Below are positions 11,691 through 21,591 of a stretch of 64,000 nucleotides of DNA, in pieces. The notes under the pieces are model-generated. The model was not told the origin of the DNA. It searched no databases and was given only the letters and a program-made list of their open reading frames with translations. The position numbers and the translations under genes were made by a program. The stretch's first letter is position 1. Every line of letters starts with the position of its first letter. The DNA comes from Acarospora socialis (lineage: Eukaryota; Ascomycota; Lecanoromycetes; Acarosporales; Acarosporaceae): NCBI GenBank assembly GCA_025617375.2, contig JAMYGW020000004.1:124001-188000 (forward strand), in the 5' to 3' direction.

Positions 11691-12034
11691 ATCTTAAGTA
11701 GTTACTGCTTGCTGTTAACCTATATTCTCAAGATATTTCAACTGCTTGAGTTGTAATCCTTCTTTAGCTATGTCTGTAATTTCTAGCTATGCTATAGTAG
11801 CCTCATCTCAATAGTACGACGCGCTTGCAGAAGATTTTCCACCAGAAGAGCTGAAAGAACTGGATAAACGCGAGTGCGAAGGAGCTGAAACTGTAAGAGA
11901 AAAAGCCATAACACCGGGGATGTAGTGGATCAAGGGTGCTGTAAGAGGAAATTTAACAGCAAACTGTGAGAAATCTACAACAGTAATGTGAAATCCCGCA
12001 GAAGAGACAGTTCACAGTGGGCGGTAAGAGGAAA
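11691..12034. other. Short intergenic stretch
   Basis: No gene seen. A short phrase, GTAAGAGGAAATT, occurs near 11942 and again near 12015, close to the 3' end of the GIY-YIG gene. Confidence 0.45.
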
Positions 12035-13870
12035 TTAGAGACTACGACGCAGATGAAACTGCTTATCGTGCTCCGCTTTCTCCGACTCTTTTGCAGCCTG
12101 CCAGTCTTCGAGAGTGCCCCATCTTGCTATTCCGTCCGATCTTTGTACACTGGGTGGTTTGCCCGCAGCTTCTGCTTTTCTCGAACGTCTCAGATGCGAT
12201 TCAAAGTACCGGTTCTTTTCGTGCTGATGTTGGGTCATTTTCGGCTTGTCTTTACGGGGTACCTGGTCCACAGATGGCTGGTCGGACAACGGAAGGGGCT
12301 CCTCTTCTTTTTTGGCAACGCGACTTTCCACGCTCCGGATCACTAAATTCGCCGTAGCAGCGGGGTCTATTTTGCGGCTGCTGCTTTGGAGCCAGACTTG
12401 TTGGACTGACTGTTGTGTTGCCTCGTTATAGCCAATGCACAATTGCACCCCAAGCTGATGAGCTCTGCCGGTTGTAACAGTAGGTGGTCCGATACCTTGT
12501 GCCCATTGTTCCGGGGTATTCTCGGTGTGGTCCTTCCAGACAAAGAGCCGAAACCACAGCTTGGTACCATCCTTCCCAGGTTTAAGACGGTATGTATTGA
12601 CCAGTTCGGTGGGAACACTGAATTCCACCACTATGTGGCCTCTCTGTTTTATCCCTTTTTCGTTCACATGACGCTCGATGGTGCCGTAGCGTATGTGGTA
12701 GCCTATGTGGTAGCCTGACCTTGACTTGGAGTTGCGATGCAGCGTAGTCCAATACCCGTGTAACCGAGCCTCAAAGTACTTTCTTCTCTTGGACCCGACC
12801 TCGTTTCCAGCTGCCGCCTTACGGAAAATATTAGGCGCACACGGTAATGCTCTGTTCAACCCCTCGTACACCGGCTTGGGCAGATTGACAGGGTGCGCTC
12901 TCTGTGCCAGACGTACAGTCAGGTCCTCATCGCTCGTGTAAGGGTTTTTGTAGGTTCCGAGAAGCACGACTAGGGTTGTTTCCAGCAGGTCAAGGAAATC
13001 GGAACCTGTCTTTCCGGGTGGGGTAACTGCAAGGATAACGGGGCAGACCTCGACGCCAGGCTGTGCAGCTTCGAAGTGAATAGCCTGTACGGCCATCTTT
13101 TGTTTGATCTCGTCCTGTGTTGCGCCTGCTTCTAGATATGCCCGCGCTCTTCTGATTGTGGATTCATGGACCCCGAGGCGCTTATGAAGTGTTACAGAGG
13201 TACTACCGACATAAACTGCTGACAGCTCGTTGTTTCGCAGAAGCAGCAACGCATAAACGCCTGCTCGATGATGAAGTTCATCCTCTGCGCCGGCCAAAGT
13301 CAAGGGCCGTAGGTCGTCGAGAGAGCAACTGGAGGTTGATCCGAGGGCACTTCTGGTGGCAGGGCGGATAGTTGAGTATAGCATGGCTACAAATCTCTGC
13401 ATAGCAGTCTCCTGTAAGAACCTCCAACAGCGCCGACTCAGTGCAGTTTCCTCTGGGGAGAAAAAGTTACAGTTACTGGTATACTTTTTAGCCTCAACAT
13501 AGAGAGCCTCGGCGATGAACTGAAACCGTTCCCGAAAGAGCTTCACCTCGGCTGAATCTGAGCTGGATGCTTTCGCAGCAAGGATCCCAGGTTCGAAATC
13601 AGCTACTGGCCTGGAAGTGGCCTCACTAAGCTCGCCCTCCGAGAGTTCGGAACAGGATCCATCGGAGTCGGGAATGGCCAGCTCCAACTTGGAACCGTCT
13701 GAAGAGGAGTCGTCCTTGGTCGGAGATTTGTTCTTGGTGACAGTTCTTACTCTCTTTGACCTGGGAAGCTCTTCCCAATCCGACTCTTTCAGGAGTCTTT
13801 CCGTCTCCTGTTCCTCATCCTCCGCAAGTTCATAACAGCCTAACCCTCGTTTCACACCTCTTGATCTCAA
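12035..13870 (-). CDS. GIY-YIG nuclease-like multidomain protein (copy 1)
   Basis: One open frame of 611 codons. The residue numbers here count from 13870, which is a TTG; the frame stays open to about 13955 with no ATG, so the true 5' end is unresolved and an upstream exon is likely. Residues 1-110 are acidic and Ser-rich with a basic patch (RSKRVRTVTKNK). A helical part follows (about 110-175). Then a GIY-YIG-like core: GVY at 204-206, YVG at 220-222, basic KRL near 231, His 235, and the metal-binding Glu candidate in FLDLLETTL near 297. A C-terminal beta-like domain (about 430-530) contains LWFRLFVWKDHTENTP and AHQLGVQLCIGYN, and the tail is charged. The key GIY-YIG positions are present, so nuclease activity is plausible but not shown. 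The gene sits among GH31 fragments. The gene at 26427-28183 shares its plan. Confidence 0.7.
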   Translation of the reverse strand: MRSRGVKRGLGCYELAEDEEQETERLLKESDWEELPRSKRVRTVTKNKSPTKDDSSSDGSKLELAIPDSDGSCSELSEGELSEATSRPVADFEPGILAAKASSSDSAEVKLFRERFQFIAEALYVEAKKYTSNCNFFSPEETALSRRCWRFLQETAMQRFVAMLYSTIRPATRSALGSTSSCSLDDLRPLTLAGAEDELHHRAGVYALLLLRNNELSAVYVGSTSVTLHKRLGVHESTIRRARAYLEAGATQDEIKQKMAVQAIHFEAAQPGVEVCPVILAVTPPGKTGSDFLDLLETTLVVLLGTYKNPYTSDEDLTVRLAQRAHPVNLPKPVYEGLNRALPCAPNIFRKAAAGNEVGSKRRKYFEARLHGYWTTLHRNSKSRSGYHIGYHIRYGTIERHVNEKGIKQRGHIVVEFSVPTELVNTYRLKPGKDGTKLWFRLFVWKDHTENTPEQWAQGIGPPTVTTGRAHQLGVQLCIGYNEATQQSVQQVWLQSSSRKIDPAATANLVIRSVESRVAKKEEEPLPLSDQPSVDQVPRKDKPKMTQHQHEKNRYFESHLRRSRKAEAAGKPPSVQRSDGIARWGTLEDWQAAKESEKAEHDKQFHLRRSL

Positions 13871-14363
13871 AGTAGGGGCTTTACAGACAGATCTTATTAA
13901 TTTACAGTTGACACTTGCTGCATATGGTAGGAGATTATCTTACGCATCTTTAATCTCTCTATATTCCGTGTAGCATATCATAGGCGTGGTACATCTATCT
14001 TGACCACCATGCGTTAGCAGTCCCTTCTTCTCAACTTGACAAGCTTCAAGGAATCATTAAATGCAATTTGAAGCAGTGTTTTTCATCAACCAATACAGTT
14101 CCCATAGAATTGAAGTGGTTCTAAAGAACGAACAGTCTTTTGACAGGCGAACAAGACCTGCTGTGCTGCATCACCATGAGATGGCCCAATTACAACAGAT
14201 AGCTAAGAAGAATGCTTAAGAAGATAACAAAGCTCACTTACAGATTGAGTACTGATAGCTAGATTGCTGATTGATATCTTGTCAATGGTTAGAGATGGTT
14301 GTGATTCAACGGCGAATACCGCAAGCCCTATGTGTAGCCGAGTCCCACCAAACTCATCTCCGC

Positions 14364-14552
14364 CCACCAGTCCCACCGACTTCACCTCCGCCGCCGCCAC
14401 AACCTCCACCACCAGCCGCACCAGGCCCACCGGTCCCACCAACTTCACCCCCCCCGCCGCCACAACCTCCACCGGCAGCCGCACCAGGCCCACCAGTCCC
14501 ACCGACTTCACCTCCGCCGCCGCCACAACCTTCACCGGCATCTGCACCAAAA
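14364..14552 (+). repeat. 63-bp minisatellite, three copies
   Basis: Units 14364-14426, 14427-14489 and 14490-14552 are very similar. In one plus frame each encodes a 21-residue Pro-rich block containing PPTSPPPPPQPPP. The period is a multiple of three, so the frame is kept across copies. Confidence 0.85.
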
Positions 14553-14792
14553 CGACCAATTCATCAAGACAACAACTGTCCGATCAGATGCGGGAACCAC
14601 GTTGAGTGGGTGCAGACGGAAAGACAGATAGTAGATGGATGTGACTTATATATGAGAGGTGGAGGCGGAAACACATCATCTTGGTGCTGTTCTAGCTTTT
14701 ACCTTGCTTGTCATTATTTTATGTGCTACATGCACAAATGTAAAGAGGCACACCTAAATGGGAAATATTGATTGAATTTATTGATCTACTTG

Positions 14793-15063
14793 CTTAGAGA
14801 GTGTGTTTCTGAAGTCATGTTAGACAACAGTGCTACGGTCTAGCAATTGTGCTAGAGAACAGCCGTAATCCTTTGCAAGAAGCATAAGTAAGGAAAATAA
14901 GGGGAGTGTGTCTCGATCTGCTCGTGTGCACTTGAATGAAAAGAAGCAATTGCATCTAAAAGAGTTGCTTGTATTAGGGATTGTCTCACTGAAGTCATAA
15001 TAGACAACAGTGCTACAGCGGAGTAAATTCTCCTAGCTGATAGCAGTAACTTTCGCAAGGACT
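14793..15063 (+). repeat. Diverged ~180-bp tandem duplication
   Basis: The phrase TAGACAACAGTGCTAC and its flanks occur near 14822 and again near 15001, with partial matches over roughly 90 bases around each (CTGAAGTCAT upstream, TTTGCAAG or TTCGCAAG downstream). Divergence is strong, so the event is old. Confidence 0.6.
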
Positions 15064-15145
15064 GGGGTCAAAAGAAAAGAAAGGAAAAGTGAGACCATGG
15101 TGCGGTCTCTATCCAGCAATTGCATACACTGATATGCATTGCTTT

Positions 15146-17618
15146 CTAGCCACGCGGCAGGACCTTATTGACAGCCTCTTCAAACTTCTTCGCATCATCT
15201 CTATAGCCCTTGTCCTCAAGCGTTCTGGTGAATTGCGTAGGTACTGAATTGAGAACAGAATCGGTAAGAGTGTCAACTGTTTCTTGGTGGTAGTGGCGTA
15301 GATTGCCAAGAATGACTCTATCCTCAGGCGAGAGACGCTGTGCAACATCATAGAGCCCCCTGTCCAGGGCCAGAGCCCTGGCATGAAAGGTGTTGCAAAG
15401 ATTGATGGTGCTTGTGACAGCGGCTGTTGCAGTGCTGAGAATTGTATTGGCTCGCTCAGCTTGTGGTGGTAGGGTTACTGGTGGTGGTGCTGGTAACCAG
15501 CCAGTAAGAGCTGCACGCCGTCGGAATTGACTTGGGGGAGAAGATGAAAATGCGCTTGAACCGATACCTGGTGTGGTTGGCCGGCTTGAGTGCGAGGTGA
15601 GATATGAGCTACCCGGAAGAATCGGGCTTGCAGGTGACCCTTCATCGGTGTTCCATAATCTCAGATAATCGTCGCGACTGGCTGAGGTGGTTGATGGTGG
15701 CGGATATTCTGGCCAGGGAGAACGTTGCTGGCTTGTAGTAGGAGGCTGACTGAGAAGTGCTAACTGTTAGCTTGATGCTTTATGATTTATTGAAGTACAG
15801 TTCTAACCTTGCAGTTGCCCGTGAGACATCAGGCCCAGGACGAAACATAGAGACATGCTCTTGTGAGTGTACCTGCAATTGCTGCTGATTTGAAGGCACT
15901 TGTACGTGAGCAGATCCATAGAAAGATAGAGGCTGTAGCGGTTGCTGCTGGTTAACAGGTGTTTGTAATCCAGCATATTCGCCGGGCAACGGAGGCTTTG
16001 GTGGTTGCTGTTGAATTGGAGGCGCTTGTAAACCAGCAGGTGGTGTTGGTGATTTCAGTCGATCTGGACGCTGCAGTTCTGTGGGAGGTTGATTGCAGGA
16101 GGTTTGTAATGGTGAGCGGATCTTCCCCTGTGGTATATCTCTAGGTGTTACAGATGAAGAAGTCGCAGTGTGTTTTGTTGCACTCTGTGTTGGCTTCTTG
16201 AGGATTGGTGACAGTTGCCACACTGCGTAATCACTTGCTTTCAGACCCGTTGTCTTTGCAAGGTTGCCCGCAAACGTTCTCATCGGTGGTTCTACCTGAT
16301 AACCCTCATCACCAACGAGCTGGTGTCCTCTATGCGCGACATAGTACCACCCAGCTCTGGCAGAGTCACTGGAAAATGTTTCCACAGCTTGCTCTTTGGT
16401 AAGATGCCACTTGTAAGACTCCCCTGCTGCCTTTCGTTTAAGGCGGATGAGTCCCTTCTGATCGAAATCTGCCGCCCATCGTACTGCTCGTTCAGGAGCA
16501 GTCACACCCACTTCTATCAACTGTCCCACGTTCCAGTCGCTCAGATGCACATTGGAAGGCGGCCAGGTAGTGCGGTCGGTTCTCGAGATTGGTTGCTGGA
16601 TCACATATAGCTTCCAGTCGTCGTAATCACTAGCTGTGATATTCGCTCCCGTCTTAGTCTCGACGTCCTCTCCCGAACCGTCACCTGGCTTCCAGATATC
16701 CCACAACATTCGGTGGCGTACACGCAGCGCATCTGGCTCGAGTCGAGTGAGAGGTGGTTCTGACGATACTTCTGGCCGTTTTCTCTTTTTCTTCTCGTCG
16801 CCAGCTACAGCTTTCTGGCTGCTCTTATCCTTATCCTTCTTCTTTGCACTAGCACCACTGCCTTTCCCCCGTTTCTCCGGCTTGCTCTTCTCCACATCTG
16901 GGTTATCAAGGCCATCATCGTCATCTATCACAGGCGATGGTCTTTCAGCCATCTCGCGTTCGGTGTCGTCCAGAGGATTTGGAAGAGGCGGTCCAAAGAA
17001 ATAGGTTCCTTTCAGGAACTCGTCTTCGCTTTCGTAATATTTGAAGATGGGGTTGCTGGTATTGTGGCGGAAGACGACGTTCCGGTGATAAGGATTGACT
17101 TCTAACTTGTTAGGTACAGGATATCTTCGAATTTCGTCTCTGATCTCTTCCGTGAAGTTGTTGTAGAGGTGTCGCTTGTTATCGTCACTCAGAGCAGCCC
17201 ATAATAGTCCGCGATAGACTCTAAGGTCGGTGGCTGCTCCGTTCGAGAAGTTGTAAATGATTTCGGAGAGTCGTTCTTCACTCTGTCCGGTCTCCTTTGC
17301 TAGTATATCAAGTAGTTGCTCGGAGTCTGGTAAGTGTCGTAAGGAAATATTCGGTCCTGGTCTGACAAGCGCCAGTTTGTTTGGTTGGTGAGGTGGCTTG
17401 CAACTCGGTTGAAAGCCTAGAACAGGTTTCTATTAGACAGGCCAAGACAAAGCAGTATGTCGTAAGCGTACCAGCAAAAGGGGAAGTTGTTGATGCGAGT
17501 AGCTTGAGGTCAAGATGAAGGCCTAGAAGAGGCGTCTGTCAGCAAGCTGAGATGCAAGCAAGGTGTTGTAAACGCACTGACAAGAGTAGAAGGTATTGAG
17601 AGTAGCTAAGGTAAAGAG
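15146..17618 (-). CDS. Large orphan protein, unknown function, 5' end unresolved
   Basis: Exons that keep one frame: 17618-17582, 17522-17472, 17416-15808 and 15749-15146, at least 766 residues. The last intron has a CTAAC branch site. No ATG occurs in the first two exons, so the start lies further up or is lost; the first internal Met (16952) is unlikely because clearly coding sequence precedes it. Features in order: an N-terminal helical domain (HLPDSEQLLDILAKETG, YRGLLWAALSDDNKRHLY), a PYHRNVVFRHNTSNPIFKYY block, a Lys-rich basic patch (EKRGKGSGASAKKKDKDK), two tryptophan-rich repeats of similar layout (SDYDDWKLYVIQQPISR; SDYAVWQLSPILKKP), a Gln/Pro-rich linker, and a C-terminal helical domain. 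The two SDY..W repeats suggest a duplicated small domain. I do not recognise the family. Confidence 0.65.
17417..17618 (-). repeat. Duplicated exon-intron unit at the 5' end of the orphan gene
   Basis: Two adjacent units resemble each other: 17618-17523 (exon 37 nt, intron 59 nt) and 17522-17417 (exon 51 nt, intron 55 nt). Shared phrases include a GCTACTC motif in the exon, ACAACA or ACGACAT with TGCTT in the intron, and a CTTCTAG or GTTCTAG acceptor. Confidence 0.5.
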
Positions 17619-18661
17619 CTAAAGGAGGTAGACGTTAGACAGGGTGCGGGTGCTGTTGACGGTGTATTTGTAGGAGGGGGGCGAGTCCAACGAAGAGGTT
17701 TCGGAGGCAAGGGATTGGAGGATGGAAAAAGTAGAAGATTGCGAAAGGAAATGTCCCGTAGATATAGTCCGAAGTGAAGTGAATTGTAGTAGAGTGAATG
17801 GAAATGTAGGCAGAGTGAATAGAATTGTAGGCTGAGTGAATGGAATTGTAGGCAGAGTGAATGCAGAGTGAATGGAACTGTAGGCAGAGTGAATGGAATT
17901 GTAGACAGAGTGAATCAGACCTAACTTGATATTGAGCGCACAAGTCAGATCAGAGGTTGGTGAATGTGAGATGTGCTTGACACTAAGCTCTAACAAGTGA
18001 TAGATGTTAGCCAAAGTGAGATGTAAGTGAGATCCCATTAGCTCACAATGAAAGCTTTGAATGAGTTGCTTGAGTAGATGGTTGAAGAGGAAGACAATAT
18101 TGAGAAGACTGTGAAGTGAATATGAAACCACAAACAACATAGAAGAGAAGATGAAGCTGAGGAAGGAAAGGCAGTTGCTCCCAGTTGGGAAGACCTCCAG
18201 ATCTCCTTGGTGTTCCTTCTCCACACAGGTTTGACGAACGGATATACATGTATGATCGATTGTATTCAATTTCGATGATTACCATTACACAAAACTTCCC
18301 TCTCATCCCATCCCACTGGAGTACTAACAAGGTGGTGCCGATGACACCTTCGCTTCCCTCAACAGCGCCGCCGATATGACGAGTGGTATTCTATCAACAA
18401 AAAAGAAGGGAAACGCAAAACCCAGAAAACACAAGACAAAGATCCGCTGCCCAAGGAAGGTCGCGAGCTAGGGATGAGTTCAAATCGGAACAGAACACGC
18501 TATCGCTATGACAAAGCCCCAGACGGGTATTGAGCCAACCACCAACTCCAATCCGGCCGATGTCTATGCACCATAGAAGAAGACCATCCCAGCACTACTC
18601 CTGGAGAGTATGCTTTGTTTCCCTTCATGTACTATTTGTACTTTACTGTTTCCGACTCTAG
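17619..18661. other. Region between the orphan gene and KIN4
   Basis: It contains the 21-bp minisatellite annotated below. The long minus frame 17619-18269 is hydrophobic and repeat-driven and is not called a gene. It may contain missing 5' exons of the orphan gene and the 3' UTR of KIN4. Confidence 0.45.
17773..17916 (+). repeat. 21-bp minisatellite, about seven copies
   Basis: The unit is close to GTGAATGGAATTGTAGGCAGA. Copies vary at one to four positions and one copy is shortened. The array lies just upstream of the first recognisable exon of the orphan gene. Confidence 0.8.
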
Positions 18662-21591
18662 TTAGGCTCCTGCTCTGGCCTTGCCGCGTCGGCGGAAAAA
18701 GTCCATGACCTTACGCGCAGCACCTGAGCTGCCGCCGTGACGCCCACTCCCACCAGAGGCGGGTTGTTGCTCCTGCTCGTAAGCATCAGCAAACTTTCGG
18801 TTGTTCTTCTGGAGAATCACGGGTCCTTTGGCAGGGCGGCTGTACTGCGTTGGAGGGACCCGCTCGTTGTTGTAGTTATTGTACAGTGGCGGATACATGG
18901 GTCGATCGTCAATAACGTTCACTGACGACCCCGATTCCGTTTGTGGAGGACTCTGACCTCGACCAAAGGCCATGGGCATGGGTTGGCGGCGAATAGCTGG
19001 CGGTTTACCGTCACCCGTGCGTTCTGTCGCTGGTCTCTCAGTGTTACTTTGGTCTTTGTTGCTCGACCCCGAACTTTTGAAAGAGAATCCGGCGGGGAGC
19101 AATGAAAACCTTCGCGGTTTGTCCCCTTGGGAAGACTCGCCGCTCTTCCCGCCAAAACCCCATGAAAAAGAGCGCCGCGAATCCGTGGACCGTCTCGGAG
19201 TGTCGGACCCGGTACCGTTGTTGTTCATGCTGACGGGAGGATACTTCTTGTTATTTCTCTCGTTGAACTGTGGTTGAGCAGTCTGCTCTTGCTGTCGGGA
19301 GCTGAAGATGGAGTTGGAACGACCAAATATCTTCTCCCCCATGGTGCTTGAACGCTTGTGTCCACGTGGAGGTGGGTGATGGATTGCCGTCGAAGGACGT
19401 GGAGAGAATGTAGGAGAGTTTTGTCGCACGATTCGCCCCTGCGCAGTGGTCGTGGCTACTGTTGGAGCCACAGGTTGACCGTAGGAACCACGGGACGGCA
19501 GTCTCACGTCCATCCTTCCGTTACCGTTCGAGCTCGTTGAACCGCTAGTATTGGGCCGCGGCATTAACGGTGCAGGAACCTGACTAGAGTCAAATGCCGC
19601 TGTCGAGTCCGACGCTGCCCGTGGGACGTCCCTGCCTGGTCGCACTGGTAGATGGTTCATCTGCCTTTGGGACTCTGGTCGCGTGTTTGGTCTGGATGGC
19701 CCCACATCTGCACCTCTCTGAGAACCGGCCGCAACGGGAGTAATGGGGGATGTTTGAGGCTCGCCTCGGACTATTTGCGACTGCGGGGCCATGTGTCCGG
19801 CTCGCGCTCTGGGTGACCCAGCATCTCCAACGGCATAAGATCCTGCCGCAATGGGAGACACCGGAGATTGCTGGGGTTCCCCTCGAACCGTCTGTGATTG
19901 AGGCGCCACATATTCTACCTGCACCGTCCGCCGCTTGGCCTCGCGCTGCGGTTTGGGTTTCTCGCCTTCTGAATCAGGCAGTATCGTGCCTTGCTGATGA
20001 TTAAGGCCACCGACCGGAGACATACTCGTCGGATTCGGTTTGGAGGGCTCCCTAACCGATGCGCTGCGAGCAAGAAGGGGAGCTTCAGGGTGATCTTCTG
20101 TGAGGCCGTCAGTCTGGGCTCTTGAAACCATACAGCGTGGTGGTCATCCACTGCATGTGGGGTGGATAGAAATAGACATAATACCAGGTAGAGATAATAC
20201 ATACCAGAAGTGACCGTAGTATTAGCAATGTCACCAACAGTCGTAGTGCTGCTTGTCACATGTGCAACAACATTCGCATACTCGATAAGCCAGCTATGTC
20301 GGGCCACTTCGAACAGATCTGCCCGCTTACGTGGGTCGGGGACAAGAATTCGCCGGAGTAGGTCACGGGCGTGAGGTGTAACGTACTCGGGAAAAGTGAG
20401 GGGAGTAGAGACGATGTATTTATACAAGAGATTGATGTTGTCACCTTCTGGATTCGCAGGGTCATCGTCGAACGGCAGGTATCCGGCTAACATTGCATAC
20501 TGGCGCGAGTAAGGTTAGCCTCGAAGCATTTGATGCTGTGATATGAATACAAGTCTTACCAGGATGACACCGCAACTCCATACGTCAACCTTACGACCCG
20601 TATACAAAGACTCACTCACGACGAGCTCAGGTGCCGCATAGCAAGGACTGCCACAGCTCGTCTGCATCAAATCGCCGCGTCGATGGCCATTCTCAAGAAC
20701 GCGCTCCAAGTCGAGTTTCTTGACGACATCTCGGTTCGCCAGGTTGTATTCGATCTCGTCCCCCAGTTCGTCCTTGGGGTCAAAAGTATTGGCGAAGCCA
20801 AAGTCCGTGATAATGATATTCCTGTTCTTGTCGAGCAAGAGATTCTCCAACTTCAGGTCCCGATGTACAATCCCCTTCTTATGCAGATATCCTACTCCAG
20901 AGACCAGCTGTGCAAACAGACGACGGGCCGGATTATCTTTCAAATAGCGGTGGTTCAGAATATAGTCGAATAGCTCCCCTCCCGAAGCGTACTCGAGGAT
21001 GATACCAATGTGACGATCTGTTTCGACCATCTCGTAAAGCCGAACAATGTTGGGATGAGACAGCTCGCGTAGGATGGAGATCTCCCGGTAGATTTTTGGG
21101 AGTCTGCTCGGGTTCGACCCAAGGCTCTCGCGTCTGATCAGCTTGATAGCGACCTGAACACTGCCATCCTTCTTCCAGCCAAGTTTAACCTTTCCGAATT
21201 CTCCCTCTCCAAGAGTCTGACCAAGTACATACTCCCCGAATCGGGTTTCTTTCCGCCGTGAGGCACTAGCAGAATGGTCTTGTCTGGATTTGATATTACC
21301 ACGTCCTCCATCGTTCACCCCTTCACTGCCTACCAGTCCAAGACCCGTGACACGAGTAACTTCCGCCGGAGTGACTGGTTGCTTGTTGGACGATGTCCTA
21401 GGCGGAGGAGGTATTGGGGGGCCCATCGTAGAGGGAGTGAGCTCTTTGGCCGTTGTAGTGGACACAATAGTAGATTTAGCCGCTTGCTGACTCGGCGTGT
21501 TCGAGCCGATGATTGATAAGATCTGGGCCTTTTGAGGCGTGTTCGTGGGGGTTCCCATAGAGGGATCCGGCGTCGAACTGATTACCTGCAT
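18662..21591 (-). CDS. KIN4: Kin4-type serine/threonine protein kinase
   Basis: Three exons: 21591-20560, 20499-20205 and 20118-18662; 927 residues. The intron-2 acceptor (CAAGAG at 20119) was chosen as the only one that keeps frame with the GTATGT donor. The kinase domain spans about residues 118-440: GEGEFGKVKLG loop, catalytic Lys in VAIKL, HRDLKLEN, DFG at 263-265, and a long insert in the activation segment before CGSPCYAAPE, as in fungal Kin4 relatives. The long tail is disordered and ends in KVMDFFRRRGKAR, a conserved C-terminal motif of this group. In yeast, Kin4 sits at spindle poles and holds back mitotic exit when the spindle is misplaced; filamentous-fungal relatives also act in septum plugging and growth. 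The start is uncertain: 21557 is a second in-frame Met. Confidence 0.88.

Larger units (their letters stand above)
13871..15145. other. Repeat-bearing region without a supported gene
   Basis: It contains a 63-bp minisatellite and a diverged ~180-bp tandem duplication. A plus-strand frame at 14271-14771 reads as a Pro-rich repeat followed by a Cys-rich tail, but it has no family match and I do not call it a gene. Confidence 0.5.

Noticed and set aside
14203-14559. Minus-strand Val/Gly-rich frame
   Set aside because: It is the reverse reading of the 63-bp Pro-rich minisatellite.
17619-18269. Minus-strand open frame of about 216 codons
   Set aside because: Its middle is just the 21-bp minisatellite read in frame, and the rest is hydrophobic and patternless.
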